A stretch of 64,000 nucleotides of DNA, taken from positions 434,001-498,000 of the forward strand of contig JARFIW010001188.1 of NCBI GenBank assembly GCA_036346225.1. Reading direction: 5' to 3'. Below the pieces are notes generated by a model. That model saw only the letters and a program-made list of their open reading frames with translations, made no database searches and was not told where the DNA came from. This document shows positions 33,700 to 44,548 of the stretch, in pieces (within the stretch, counting starts at the first letter, position 1; each line of letters begins with the position of its first letter). Source of the stretch: Platerodrilus igneus (Eukaryota > Arthropoda > Insecta > Coleoptera > Lycidae). Made by a program: the position numbers and the translations under genes.

Positions 33700-36343
33700 A
33701 ATGAATAGGTTTGCACTAGGCACGGTAGGGATCAGCGAAGTTCGGTGGCCAGAGGTGGGGGATTTTTGGAGTGGAGACTATAGGGTAATTCATACAGAAG
33801 CATAGGAAGGAAATTTGGGTGTGGGGATAGTTATGCAAAAAAGATAGGACACTGTGTGGAAGATTACTTACAAAAGAACAAAACAGTACTCATGGTTAGA
33901 TTAGAATCTAAACCGGTAAACACACTAATAATACAAGTATACATGCCCACCTCTAGCTACAGTGACGAAGAGGTAAAATCGAACTACAAAGATATCGAAG
34001 ACGTACTAAGATACGTAAAAGGACTTGAAAATTTAATAATTACGGGGGATTTTAGTGCAGTGGTAGGTGAGGATAGGGAGAAAATGGTAGTAGGTTTATT
34101 TGGATTAGGCACGAGAAACAACAGAGCAAATAAGCTGGTAGAATTTTGCGACAAGAACAACTTAATTATCATAAACACATTATTTCAACATCATGCTAGA
34201 AGACGATATACTTGGAAGATGCCGGGAGACATAGGATGATATCAAATAGACTGCATTCTTGTTAGACAACGGTTTATGAATCCAGTATAGGACTGTAGAA
34301 GCTACCCAGAAGCAGATATAGACACTGACCACAACATCGTAATTATGAAAGCCGCTCTTAAATTTAAAGGTTGGAAAAAGAAAACGGAAAAAAGCACTTT
34401 GACTTTGAAAAACTAAAAGATAAAGATATCCACGAACAATTTGAAAAAAAAAGTCATATGAATTAATGAAAGATATCGGAAAAATTTCTGATACTAAGGA
34501 AGTAGAAATAGAATGGAATAACATTAAATCCAGCTTAAACATGGCAGCCAGAGATATTCAGGAGTATACAAATAATAAGAAACCATGAATAACGAAGGAT
34601 ATCCCAAATCAAAGAGAAGAAAGACGAAAATACAAAAATAGATCAGATGAAACAGGAAAACTGCAATACAAAACCATAAAATGGGAAATTATTCGCAAAT
34701 GCAAGAAAGCTCAAGAACAATGGATTGATGATAAGTGCAAAAAAAGTACAAACTAAGATCGAAATAGGAAAGACAAACGAAGCATACAAACTAATTAAAA
34801 TGAATTTTAGGGATATAAACCATATGGCAAATACATATAGGGACGCGGGAGGAAACGTCATTATAGAAAATATAGAGAAAGTGGTTAGATGGCAAGAATA
34901 TATAGGGAATTTATATGCAGGAGAAAACTAACGGCATTAAAACAGGAATCAAACATTGAAAATGATGACTTGGGATATCCTATACTTAGAGATGAGTTTG
35001 AATTAGCATTAAAGGATCTAAGAAATAGTAAGGCGGCGGGTACAGACAAGGTGCAAGTAGAAACTCTAAAAGCCACTGAACAAGCAGTAACAGAACGTCT
35101 CTTCCAACTTGTAAGCTATATGTATGAGACAGGCGAGATACCCAAAGTTGTTCAAACGTAACATCATAATAACTATACCAAAAAAGAAAGGCCCGAACAG
35201 ATGTGAAAATTTTCGAACAATAAGCTTCACTGTACACGTGTCAAAAATATTAACCTGAATTGTACAAAGATGAATGGAAAAACGAGCTGAAGAAATACTA
35301 AGAGAAGATCAATTTGGGTTTAACCGAAACAAGGAACACGGAATGCTATTTTAGCTATGGGGGTGATAATAGAGAAATCTGGAAAAACCATTCGACAATG
35401 TAAAATGGAAAAAGTGTTCGAAATACTCAAAAAGATTAAAATGAGATTTAGGGAGAGACGGATAGTACATAGCTTATACAAACAGCAAACAGCGGTAATA
35501 GAGTAGAGTGGGAACGTGGAGAAGTAAATATTAGGAAAGGGGTGCGACAGGGATGTTTCCTATCCCCATTAATTTTTAACTTGTACATTGAAGAGGCAAT
35601 GACTACTGTCAAATGCAGGAAGACATTTGGAATTACTATGCAGGGACAAAAGATTGATATTCTTAGATTTGCAGATGATATAGCGGTATTACTATCTAGT
35701 AGAGAAGAGTTAGAACAAGAACAAAACTAAAGTACTAGTGCGCAAAGGAGGCGAAAATAAATCGAAAACAAGAATACAAATAAGTAACTAGAACTTACAA
35801 GAGGTTAATGATTTGTAATACCTAGGAAGTGAAATAACGCAAGAAGGGAAGAGCGCAAACGATATAAAACAAACATTAGCACAAGGTCGTGCTACATTTA
35901 ACAAGACAAAGACAACAAACATAGAAACAAGGAAAAAATTGCTTAAAACATATGCGTGGAGCACAGTACCGTACGGCTGTGAAGCCTGGACAGTATGAGA
36001 AGCGGACAAGAAAATGGTTGAAACCTTTGATACGTGGTGCTATTGACGTATGATGAAGATATCATGGACAGACAAAGATAAAAACGAAGAGGTACTAAAA
36101 ATGGTAGGGGAAGAAAGAAATATGTGGAAAACGGTAAAAAATAGGAAAGATAGGATGATAGGCCACATACTACGGCATGAGGGAATAGTACGAAATATAT
36201 TAGAAGCAGAGATAGAAAGAAATAGATGTAGACCTAGGTTAGACTACTGCACATGGATAGTGAAAGATGTAGGCTGTGGCAGTTTCAGAGAAATGTGTAG
36301 GCTAGCTCGGACTATAAATCAATGGAGATACACGTCCAACTAA
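33700..36343 (+). pseudogene. RTE LINE polyprotein remnant, copy C
   Basis: Endonuclease pieces are at 33700-34239 (ISEVRWPEVGDFW, VYMPTSSYSDEE, LIITGDFSAVVGE). Linker pieces follow at 34725-34931 and 34889-35161. Reverse-transcriptase pieces include 35542-35730, with RQGCFLSPLIFNLY and LRFADDIAVL, so the FADD catalytic box is intact. The C-terminal segment at 36050-36343 has MIGHILRHEGIVRNILEAEI and CRPRLDYC. Numerous frameshifts. The endonuclease motif GDFNA has become GDFSA. Confidence 0.8.
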
Positions 36344-36496
36344 TCCAAAGATGGAAAACTAATGGCGAAGAAAATAACTTTACGTCAACATAATGATTAT
36401 TATAAGCAACTACGGGTATTGGTTGTGCAATATCCTCGAATAATATTAGTTGTGCGAATTACTGGAAAACTATTTATTCGGCAAATGTGTAAGTGT

Positions 36497-36533
36497 TGGG
36501 GGATCCTTGGCAGTCACAGACTGCTTAACCCCC
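36497..36533 (+). other. LINE 3' UTR hairpin (copy C, unit 1), compensatory change
   Basis: GGGGGATCCTTG, then GCAGTC-ACA-GACTGC, then TTAACCCCC. Compared with the other copies, one inner C:G pair is replaced by T:A on both sides. Confidence 0.78.
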
Positions 36534-36837
36534 TTCACATACCACTGAATCTCGGAGGAATAGGGCATATAATTAGAAAACAATAGAAGTGGAATCAAGC
36601 TATACATAGGCTGTTGTGGGAATTTCAAGGAACTGTGTAGGCTAGCTCAGAATAAAAATAAGTGGAAGTACGCGTCCAAGCAGTTTCAAGACGGAAAACC
36701 TAATGACGAAAAAATAAGTGCACTTAAATTTGATGATTATTATAAACACTTGGTTGGTTGTGAAATATTTTCAACTAATGTTGATTGTGTGAAAGGATAT
36801 ATTGGAAAAACTATTAATTCGGAAAATTTTCAAGTGT

Positions 36838-36873
36838 TGGGAGAACTTGACAACCACAGGCTGCTTGCCCCCC
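36838..36873 (+). other. LINE 3' UTR hairpin (copy C, unit 2), decayed
   Basis: The inner stem reads CAACC-ACA-GGCTG with an imperfect left arm. The outer G run is interrupted (GGGAGAAC) and the C run is intact. Confidence 0.6.
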
Positions 36874-36896
36874 TTCACATACCACTGAATATCGGG

Positions 36897-37309
36897 TGTT
36901 GGAGAAACAATGGGAACATTTACACTAAGCGTGAAACCCCAGATTATTTCCTTAGAGCAAGTGGACTGTGACTTGAGGGTAGTGTTGCGATAAAATACTC
37001 TTAGCGGTAAATCAAACAATGATCATGCACTTACCTTAATGTTCATACTGTTGGCTTCTACGGAAGTGGTTAACAGCATTCAAACCAGAACAAATCTCCG
37101 CTGACGGATTATGTAGAAGCGCAGTAGCACACACATTCACCAAAAAATGTATATTGTTTTAATACATGACCGCACGGGCCGAATGCTTCGAAACGAGTGT
37201 ACAAAACCAGTGCTAGATAAGACCGCCTGGTTTATCGCAAAACAAAACCTTGATTCTTTAAAATAAATAACATTAAATTAAGAGTGGAGTTCTAACCCAA
37301 TTTTGAACA
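36897..37309 (-). repeat. Bel-Pao 3' LTR
   Basis: 413 bp with TG...CA ends on the minus strand, adjacent to the polypurine tract. Its other end abuts LINE copy C sequence. No second copy is found to confirm it, so the boundaries rest on the TG/CA ends, the purine tract and the LINE junction. Confidence 0.7.
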
Positions 37310-37310
37310 T

Positions 37311-37320
37311 ACCTCCCACC
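37311..37320 (-). promoter_or_regulatory. Bel-Pao polypurine tract
   Basis: GGGTGGGAGG on the minus strand, two bases before the TG of the 3' LTR. It has the position and composition expected of the plus-strand DNA primer site. Confidence 0.75.
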
Positions 37321-37502
37321 CAAAATAATTAAATTTTGATAGCTAAAAAAGGCGAAGAAGAGAAAAAAAAAGAAAAAAGGGAGAAATTAAAAAAAATACA
37401 AATAAACTCTATTGGTGTAGTTGTGTAGAGATAAAACGAGAAAATAAAAGAAACTCTAAAGAATGATCAATTTATGTGATTGTTGATCACGTCATATTAA
37501 TT

Positions 37503-37830
37503 TTAAGGAGGTGGAAGCGGTACCACCTTATTTATTGGTCGTACCGTTTCACCTGAGGGTGTCTTCAACCGAACAACACGTACTACGCCGTCACTTCCAG
37601 GTATCAGCTTTGTTACCCTTGCTAAAGGCCAACACGCAGGGAGTGTACCTGGGGTCAAGTACAACACCAGATCGCCTTCCTCCAACTGTTTAGCCGGGTT
37701 AGTCCATTTGGGCCTATGCTGAAGGGTGTGGAGGTATTCATTTGACCAACGCTTCCAGAACCCTGGATTAACTGTTGACAAAGCCGCCAACGAGTGAGTC
37801 TGTTAGTAGGAATGTTTGTCAAATCTACTT
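37503..37830 (-). pseudogene. Bel-Pao C-terminal domain (DUF5641-like)
   Basis: A 95-codon frame (37790-37503) shows FWKRWSNEYLHTLQHRPKW, then EEGDLVLY, WPLARVTKLIPGSDGVVRVV and VRPINKVVPL. This is the characteristic domain after the integrase core in Bel-Pao pol. It is in a different frame from the preceding piece (38046-37825), whose end near ILARPK marks the break. Confidence 0.87.
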
Positions 37831-38222
37831 CGGTCGTGCCAGAATAGGACCACCTGTCAGGAAATGTGCCGGTGTCAATGCATCAATTCCATCATCGGGC
37901 GAAGCTGGTAAGGAGCAAAACGGGCGAGAGTTTAAAATGCCCTCAATTCTAATAACGATAGTGTTAAATTCTTCTGCAGTAAATTGGTTGTTACCAATTA
38001 TTCTCTTTAAATGGAATTTAACACTTTTGATTCCTGCCTCCCACAATCCACCGAAATGGGGTGCGTAGGGAGGATTAAAGGACCATTCAATGCCCCGAAT
38101 AGCTAAATAATGTGCAATCTCGGGCTTAGACGAGTCAAAAAATTTTGAAATTTCAGAAATTTCTCTAGCAGCTCCGCGGAAGTTCCGTCCTTGATCGGAA
38201 TAAAATTTCGCCGGAGTCCGCG
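37825..38222 (-). pseudogene. Bel-Pao integrase core, second part
   Basis: After a frame break at ~38222, the minus strand reads the second catalytic aspartate region (FYSDQGRNF) and the glutamate region (HFGGLWEAGIKS). LNSRPFCSLP and ALTPAHFLTGG follow. With the first aspartate in the upstream ORF (HTGIDFGGPF), all three DDE residues survive but in two frames. Confidence 0.85.
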
Positions 38223-40925
38223 TCTAGAAATAAATCTGTCTAGTGCGGCCAGACATGCTTGGGAAGTTAACGAGGTGACGAGTTCGATATGAATGGCACG
38301 CGAGACCATGCATATAAACAAAGCAATATATGCCTTCTCATACCTAGCTGTGCGCAGATTAGGTACTTTTACCATAAAGGGTCCGCCAAAGTCAATCCCC
38401 GTGTGTGTGAAACATTTTCCCGGTTCGAGTCGGTAAGCTGGAAGATCCGCCATAGGTGGTTGGATAGGTTCCGCCTTATATCGGTAACATGTAAGGCAAC
38501 GAAATATACGATTTCGAATTAAGTGTCGAATTGAAGGAATCCAAAATCTCCTATTTACGAGAGAATGTACCAGGCGATTTCCACCATGGCCCGAGTATAT
38601 GTGATAATGATCGCATATCAAGATAGCTAATCTGCTGTCCCGCGGAATTAGGTAGGGATATTTAGTAGCAATTGGGAGCTTCGACTGGCGCAAACGTCCC
38701 CCCACCATGATTAAACCCACAGGGGAGAGAAAAAGGGACAAATGACGATAATTTTTTGTGCAAGGTTGACCCTTTTCTAATAACAAAATTTCGTTTCTAT
38801 TGTGCTCGTACTGAGAAATTCTTATAATAAATAACAAAGCGTCATTATATTCAAATGACGTTAAGTTGCCAGTACGCAGCTGATCGTTTGGAGCATCATG
38901 AATGCGCGCAAGGCAATTGAATTTGAATCTAAGTATATAGGCAAAAATTCTTTGTACTTTAACAAAACTTGAATGTCGTAGCACAATGTCCGTAAGTGGT
39001 TGAACATCAATTGCGGACAACAAGGCTTGAGGTGTCATAGGGGTAGAAACGTCTAACCCTTGTGCAGGCGAGTATTCAAATGTACTACCTGGCCATTCAG
39101 AAATGTTCCGATATATGAAGTCGGGCCCTTTCCACCACAAATCACAACAAAGCAGTTCCGATGGCATTAACCCGCGACTTGCCGGGTCAGCGGGATTATC
39201 TGCACTAGGTACATGTCTCCAACGAGCTGTGGGTTGATTTTCGTGGATTTGAACAACCCTGTTGGCAAAGAATATTTTTAATCGATGCGGAGGGGTGCGA
39301 ATCCACGACAGGGTGTTTACTGAATCACTAAAACAAATAGGTTCCTGAAGGTGTAAAGAATCAAATGCTGGGGAAGTAGACTTCATAAGTTTTGATAGAA
39401 GACATGCCGCCCCTAATTCGAGACGTGGTATCGTCCACGTTTTTAGTGAAGCCACGCGAGTTTTTGAAATTATTAAATTTATGAAAATTTGGCCATCAAC
39501 CTCTAACCGTAAATAAACAACTGCAGCTATGCCAAGCTCGCTAGCATCAGCAAAACCTACCATGAAACCTTTTACTTCACCTACTTTCCATACACAGCGC
39601 GGAATAGACACGTTTTCGAGAAGTGGTAGTTCGGCTTGAATTTGATTCCACTTCTGTAACACTACGGCAGGGAGTTCGTCATCCCATCCTACCTTTAGTA
39701 ACCACAATTGTTGAATAAGAGTTTTAAGTATAAAAGTAAATGGACTGATGTATCCATTAATGTCAAAGGTTCGCGCAATACGGGAAAGAATGCCTCTTTT
39801 CGATGGTGTATCAGAGGCATTTCGAACTTTGCATTTAAGTACATCTAATCTTAGATCCCAACAAAGCCCTAAAACTTTATTAATAGAATCAGGACTGGAA
39901 TTAGGTAATTGTATCGTATCTGAAGAATTACCAATTACATTGGCATGTGAACTGGCCCATTTGCCCAGTTCAAACCCACCCAGTTTTAACAAATCAATGA
40001 GTTCAGTTTTAAGAAGTAGAGCATCTTCAATGGAATCTGCTCCTGTCAAAATGTCGTCTACATATATAGAAGAACTGAGAGCGTACGAAGCTCGTGGAAA
40101 TTTAGAACCTTCGTCAATCAATAATTGTTTTAGAACACGAAGGGCAAGGTAAGGACTGCAACATGCACCGAAAATAACGCGTGTGTGTTCTAGCTCTGTT
40201 AAAGGTTCATTTGGATTAAACCTCCAAAATATGTGCAAGAATTTCCGATCATCAGGGTGTACTAAAATTGATCTGAACATTTGACGAATGTCACACGTAA
40301 GGGCCACTTGTGGAATTCTGAATCTTGTGATAACAAGACCTATATCCGTTTGTAGTTTCGGACCCGGCATTAGAATATCATTAAAGCATTTATTATTACA
40401 GTCTTTATCAGTCGGGTTGAAAACTACACGAATCTGGGTATGTGATGCGAGATTCTTTAAAACCCCGTGATGAGTCATCACATACGGAGATACGTCAACC
40501 GCAGGTTCAAGGTGCTTCTGTGATAAATAATCACTAATGTCTTCCGCATACAATTTATGAAAATTTGCATCGCGTTTGAAACGCGCTTCAAGCTTTAAAA
40601 ACCTATTGATTGCATGTTCTCTAGTCGAACCTAGAGCTTGGGAAACATTGTCTTTAAACGGTAATTTGACCATATATTGACCTGAGGCCGTACGCGTAGT
40701 ACTAGATTTGAAATGCTCTTCACAAGCATTTTCCTCCGGGGAGGGCAAAGGTGGAGAAAATATTTCTTCGGATTCCCAAAATAAACGTAAAGTTTCATTT
40801 AGAGATTGCGTTTCTACCATATTAGTCAATAAAGCGACGTTCGTAGGTGAATGTATCATTTTAGGTACTTCACCCATGATTACCCATCCAAAAGAAGTAA
40901 GAAATGCCGCGGGTTTGCCTTTCAA
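38103..40925 (-). CDS. pol: Bel-Pao pol: reverse transcriptase, RNase H, integrase start
   Basis: A 940-codon uninterrupted frame. Residues ~1-50 hold the protease-RT linker (SFGWVIMGEV). The RT core is at ~150-330, with the first catalytic D in ALTCDIRQMFRSI (~212) and the YVDDILTGA box (~288). A Pao-type RNase H is at ~450-590 (VGFADASELGIAAVVY, CFSDSVNTLSWI). The integrase HHCC zinc region is at ~770-825 (HGGNRLVH, FRCLTCYRYKAEP), and the first integrase D is in HTGIDFGGPF near 858. The last ~30 residues are out of frame with the integrase: a frameshift near 38222 replaces the expected sequence. The enzyme would copy the element RNA and integrate it. Frame breaks on both sides mean it cannot be made as a whole today. 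Confidence 0.93.
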   Translation of the reverse strand: MKGKPAAFLTSFGWVIMGEVPKMIHSPTNVALLTNMVETQSLNETLRLFWESEEIFSPPLPSPEENACEEHFKSSTTRTASGQYMVKLPFKDNVSQALGSTREHAINRFLKLEARFKRDANFHKLYAEDISDYLSQKHLEPAVDVSPYVMTHHGVLKNLASHTQIRVVFNPTDKDCNNKCFNDILMPGPKLQTDIGLVITRFRIPQVALTCDIRQMFRSILVHPDDRKFLHIFWRFNPNEPLTELEHTRVIFGACCSPYLALRVLKQLLIDEGSKFPRASYALSSSIYVDDILTGADSIEDALLLKTELIDLLKLGGFELGKWASSHANVIGNSSDTIQLPNSSPDSINKVLGLCWDLRLDVLKCKVRNASDTPSKRGILSRIARTFDINGYISPFTFILKTLIQQLWLLKVGWDDELPAVVLQKWNQIQAELPLLENVSIPRCVWKVGEVKGFMVGFADASELGIAAVVYLRLEVDGQIFINLIISKTRVASLKTWTIPRLELGAACLLSKLMKSTSPAFDSLHLQEPICFSDSVNTLSWIRTPPHRLKIFFANRVVQIHENQPTARWRHVPSADNPADPASRGLMPSELLCCDLWWKGPDFIYRNISEWPGSTFEYSPAQGLDVSTPMTPQALLSAIDVQPLTDIVLRHSSFVKVQRIFAYILRFKFNCLARIHDAPNDQLRTGNLTSFEYNDALLFIIRISQYEHNRNEILLLEKGQPCTKNYRHLSLFLSPVGLIMVGGRLRQSKLPIATKYPYLIPRDSRLAILICDHYHIYSGHGGNRLVHSLVNRRFWIPSIRHLIRNRIFRCLTCYRYKAEPIQPPMADLPAYRLEPGKCFTHTGIDFGGPFMVKVPNLRTARYEKAYIALFICMVSRAIHIELVTSLTSQACLAALDRFISRRGLRRNFIPIKDGTSAELLEKFLKFQNFLTRLSPRLHII

Positions 40926-40935
40926 GTATGAAGGC

Positions 40936-41760
40936 TCACTTGGCGTGATCTAAAACAGCTGACACCCCTAATAAAATATCAACTGGTGCGGATACGTGGA
41001 AATCGGGATCAGCTAACTTAAGAGAGGAAAATTGTTGTTTTAACTGTATGGGTAACGTAACTGTAGGGAGATTCGTTGTAATCTTTGGTACAACTACAGC
41101 TTCACAATTTAAATAAAAATTGCTGTCGTATAAGGAGCCAATTTTACAGTCGACTAGACCCTGAACTTTTGTTAAATGCGACTGTTCTACACCACGTATT
41201 TCAAATGTGCACTTTCTTCGTTTGAGGCCTAACCTATCAGCTAAATCGATAGTGATAAAATTCGAATGCGATCCTGTATCTAAGATTAGGCGACAGCGCT
41301 GCCAACTACCATCAGTCGAGAGTACTTGTACTTGTGCTGTGGCTAAGAGCGCAACTGGTCCGTTTTCGACAGCGCAAGAATGTACAAAATTCACTGGCAT
41401 AGAAACTTTTTCTATTACATTGGTATTGGCAACAATCTGTACATCGGCGTCTGTACATAAAGGCGTAGTATTAGAGGGGCTCTGTACAGGGCTAGGATTA
41501 TCGAAATGTAGTAAAGAATTGTGCTTTTTACTACCGCAATGTAGACATCGAAATTTGGGTTGACAAGAAGAAAGCGGATGCGGATTTAAACAAGCAAAAC
41601 ATCTACGGTTATTCTTCACTAATTCATGTCTATCTTTTGGTGACAATGCTAATAGTTTCGGGCATCTATTAAATTTATGAGCTTGATTGCATGCCGGACA
41701 AGAAACGGAAGCCACTGTGTGTACAGTAGGACCCTTAGACGCGACTTCTTGCGAAGTCAT
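40936..41760 (-). CDS. Bel-Pao zinc knuckles and aspartic protease
   Basis: A 274-codon frame. Cysteine/histidine knuckles fall at ~20-90 (CPACNQAHKFNRCP, RRCFACLNPHPLSSC, FRCLHCGSKKHNSLLH). The retroviral-like aspartic protease (DUF1758-type) starts near ~155, with CRLILDTGSHSNFI carrying the catalytic DTG. The frame ends at ILLGVSAVLDHAK, and RT continues in another frame from 40925, so a frameshift separates protease and RT. In intact relatives this is part of a single gag-pol. The knuckles bind genomic RNA and the protease cleaves the polyprotein. Confidence 0.9.
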   Translation of the reverse strand: MTSQEVASKGPTVHTVASVSCPACNQAHKFNRCPKLLALSPKDRHELVKNNRRCFACLNPHPLSSCQPKFRCLHCGSKKHNSLLHFDNPSPVQSPSNTTPLCTDADVQIVANTNVIEKVSMPVNFVHSCAVENGPVALLATAQVQVLSTDGSWQRCRLILDTGSHSNFITIDLADRLGLKRRKCTFEIRGVEQSHLTKVQGLVDCKIGSLYDSNFYLNCEAVVVPKITTNLPTVTLPIQLKQQFSSLKLADPDFHVSAPVDILLGVSAVLDHAK

Positions 41761-41878
41761 AGAAATGCGTTTGTTACTAGCATTATTGTAGCGATCTCCA
41801 GATTTGTTTGCGGCACATGACGTTGGTATGCTCTTTGAAGCAGAGGTACTACCAACTAACGCTGAAATGGAGCATTTA

Positions 41879-42739
41879 TTACGTAAAATGCCTTATAATA
41901 TTTTTAAACGTAGGATATTCGTGTTCTAAGTAATGCTCTTTTTCAAATTCTTGTTTTGTTTTGGAATCTAACAATCCAAGAGAAAAATGTAAAAATATAT
42001 AATCGGCTAAATCGGGAAGTTTCATATCGGTTAATGCTGTAACATTAGCTTGCAGTGTTTCGCACAAATCATTAAGAGCTTGAAAAGAATCTGTCTTTAG
42101 TTGAGACAGTGTAAAGATTTTAGATAGATAATGATGAGCAATTAAGCGTTTATTTGTGTAGCGTTGAACCAGCAGGTCGTACACTACCGAATAATTTTCT
42201 GGTGAAAACCGCACGCTTTGTGCTAACTTTAAAGCGGAATTCTCCAGGTAGGATAGCAAGTATGTAAACTTTTCGATGTCACTCAACGTATTGTTTTTGT
42301 GAATCAAGGTGTCGTACAAAGATCTAAATGCGTCAAATTTCTCGGGATTACCTTCGAACTTATACAATTTTAATTCAGGTAGGCGAACATTCGAATCGCT
42401 GTTCGATGTTGTATTACCATTAGAACTAACATTCGTGGTTGTGGTGTATCGACCAGCAACGCTTAAATTCTCGAAGTATAACCCGTCAAAACTAGATTCT
42501 AATGATACTGTATCTGTTGTAAAGTTTGCATTTACATTCGATAAATCCGACAATGCGTCTAAAGTTTGTAGAAATTCATCTCTAACTGGCATTAAATAGC
42601 CAACACGATTTTTAAATTGATCTAATTTAGCAGGTAAATCTTTGATCAAATCAAAACAGTCCTGTAATCGCCTAAATAACCTTTCTTTACGATTGTGTAA
42701 TCTCTTAAATTCAGCAATACTTTGCTGATCGGGTTCCAT
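41879..42739 (-). CDS. gag: Bel-Pao gag (DUF1759-type)
   Basis: A 286-codon frame starting at an ATG (42739). Residues ~1-60 are a charged helical region (FKRLHNRKERLFRRLQD). A serine/asparagine-rich linker follows at ~95-118 (TTTTNVSSNGNTTSNSDSN). The DUF1759 gag domain starts with LPELKLYKFEGNPEKFDAF at ~120 and continues with FTYLLSYLENSA and YSVVYDLLVQRYTNKRLI. It ends at a stop near 41879, ~120 nt before the zinc-knuckle frame. It would form the particle capsid. It is the best-preserved gag in the window. Confidence 0.9.
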   Translation of the reverse strand: MEPDQQSIAEFKRLHNRKERLFRRLQDCFDLIKDLPAKLDQFKNRVGYLMPVRDEFLQTLDALSDLSNVNANFTTDTVSLESSFDGLYFENLSVAGRYTTTTNVSSNGNTTSNSDSNVRLPELKLYKFEGNPEKFDAFRSLYDTLIHKNNTLSDIEKFTYLLSYLENSALKLAQSVRFSPENYSVVYDLLVQRYTNKRLIAHHYLSKIFTLSQLKTDSFQALNDLCETLQANVTALTDMKLPDLADYIFLHFSLGLLDSKTKQEFEKEHYLEHEYPTFKNIIRHFT

Positions 42740-42936
42740 ATTAAAGCTGATAACCAGAGTTGAATAAAATTATCGCTAAATTATTTATTGTTTACAATAA
42801 CAATAACGCGAGCCGTAATTTATATTTCGAACAATGAACCTGGCAACAATCACAATTGGCGATAAGGTGAACTATATTATTTTCCAAGTTCAAGAACAAA
42901 CTTTGAGCTTTGATTAGAGTTATGCACATGTATCAA

Positions 42937-43088
42937 TGCAAGACCTAGATCAGACTATCGCATACAGATAGTGATAGATGCAGACTGCAAATTAGAGGGA
43001 AATGTGTAGGTTAGTTCAGAATAGGAAACAATGAGGATACGTGTCTAACTAGTTCCAGTACTGAAGACCTAATGATGATGATGATAAA
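42937..43088 (+). mobile_element. RTE LINE 3' terminal fragment
   Basis: Matches the last ~150 bp of LINE copies A and B: GATCAGACTATCGCATACAGA, then GATAGATGCAGACTGCAAAT, GTAGGTTAGTTCAGAATAGG and CTGAAGACCTAATGATGATG. It is probably the far end of copy C, cut off by the Bel-Pao insertion. About 0.4 kb of LINE sequence and the 5' LTR would then be missing between. Confidence 0.8.
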
Positions 43089-44501
43089 CAAACATACATT
43101 GGTGTTTCAATGAATGCGTATTCAGTTAACATCAGTCGCATAGTCTAAGAAGGAATAGGATTGTATTTCAATTGAAAAGTAGCCAGAAATGTGTTTTATT
43201 AAATTATATTCTAGAACACACAACTACTAAAACAAAGCAACTGAATGATGAAACAACTGAGGAAGATAAAATCTGAAATATTGATAAGATAGGGAAGAGA
43301 CATCAACTACGGCACAGCTCGGGGTCGTTAGAAAATGATAAATATTCAAATCTTGCATCACGTCCCTCGTTATGTAAGGTCAATGAATGGTGGGAACGCC
43401 TGGTCAATTCCTATTCAAACGTCACCACATTAATCGAATAATACACCTAGTAGTAGAAGTTATTATATAAGACAGGCAATTTTATTGACATAAACGACGT
43501 TAAAAGTTCATTGTTACTCAGAAGGGAGTAGATTACTTGAAGTAATTAAATAGCTTTAATAAATAGAAATAATGAATTAAAACTTAATTGAGACCGCCGT
43601 AAAGGGTATTCTTAAATGGAATAAAGCATATGTAACAAAAATGGTTTGTTACACGTTATATGGAGCGGTTTGCATTGTAATACGATTTGAACAATCTTAG
43701 AACCCTATTTGATAATTACTTTCTGGAAAAAGGCAACAAGCAGATTCTTCACAGTAAATTTAAATTATATTGTTTAGGATTTTACAAAGGAAATACTTAT
43801 TGATTAATTAAGTCATATGATAAGATGTTTTGTGTGCAGATCTTTTGTGTGAGAGTTATATGTACAATTCGATAATTTGATTAAAAATTGTTGACAGTCT
43901 ACGGAACGTCTTCGTCAGTATATAAAGAAATAATTAAACCTAACTGATCAGATATGTTTAAATCCGATTTTAAAGTGCTAGATATTGAATTACCTTGATA
44001 ATTTTTGTACATGATAAGATTTAATTAGGGAGTTATTTGTGAATAAAAATTAAGAGATTCAGACTTGTTAGTGCTCATTCTAATTATAAAAGGGATTCTT
44101 GGACTCTAGTTTTAGTATAAGTGAGTGATTATCCAGAAGTTATATCTTTTACACTAGATTTAAGGTATTGTTCGTAAGGCGAAGAAGTTGTGGCAATTTT
44201 GTACTCTATGGTTAATATTTAAAGTTGGTGTTGAGAGAAAGTTTTTTTTCTAAATGTTATATTTAAGATATTGTTTGTAAGAAAAAAGTTGTGGATATAG
44301 TAATTAGTATTTGAAAGATTGTCTCTATAAGAATAGTTTGTGTCCTTATAAATCTGATTCTAGTAAAGAAATAATTAGACCGTGGGCAAATTTGAAACTT
44401 TCATCCGAAACATTTGTTTACTTGGACAGTTCACGTACATCTTTTATTCGGGCTTCCTTTTATTTGCGTCCAACGTCGGACAACATAAATCCTACCCTAC
44501 G

Positions 44502-44548
<47 letters not shown>

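Larger units (their letters stand above)
33255..36896 (+). mobile_element. RTE-type LINE copy C
   Basis: Plus strand with a 5' UTR (33255-33620) alignable to that of copy A: TTCTGAA, then GATTACTAGAAC, CTAAAGAGCCGAACT and CAACGGGAAACCACCA. Coding pieces span 33700-36343. Two UTR hairpins lie at 36497-36533 and 36838-36873. It ends abruptly at ...CTGAATATCGG where the Bel-Pao 3' LTR begins (36897). The final ~150 bp of the LINE family reappears at 42937-43088 on the far side of the Bel-Pao element, in the same orientation. Confidence 0.85.
36897..42760 (-). mobile_element. Bel-Pao LTR retrotransposon, 5' LTR not found
   Basis: Minus strand. Gag is at 42739-41879, zinc knuckles and protease at 41760-40936, RT-RNase H-integrase at 40925-38103, and the integrase remainder and C-terminal domain down to 37503. 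A purine tract GGGTGGGAGG (plus-strand 37311-37320) directly precedes a 3' LTR (37309-36897) that begins TGTTCAAAATTGGG and ends TCTCCAACA. No matching LTR is visible upstream of gag: the LINE 3' fragment begins at 42937 instead. Frame breaks near 41820, 40930, 38222 and 37830 make it defective. It sits in the 3' UTR of LINE copy C. Confidence 0.9.
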
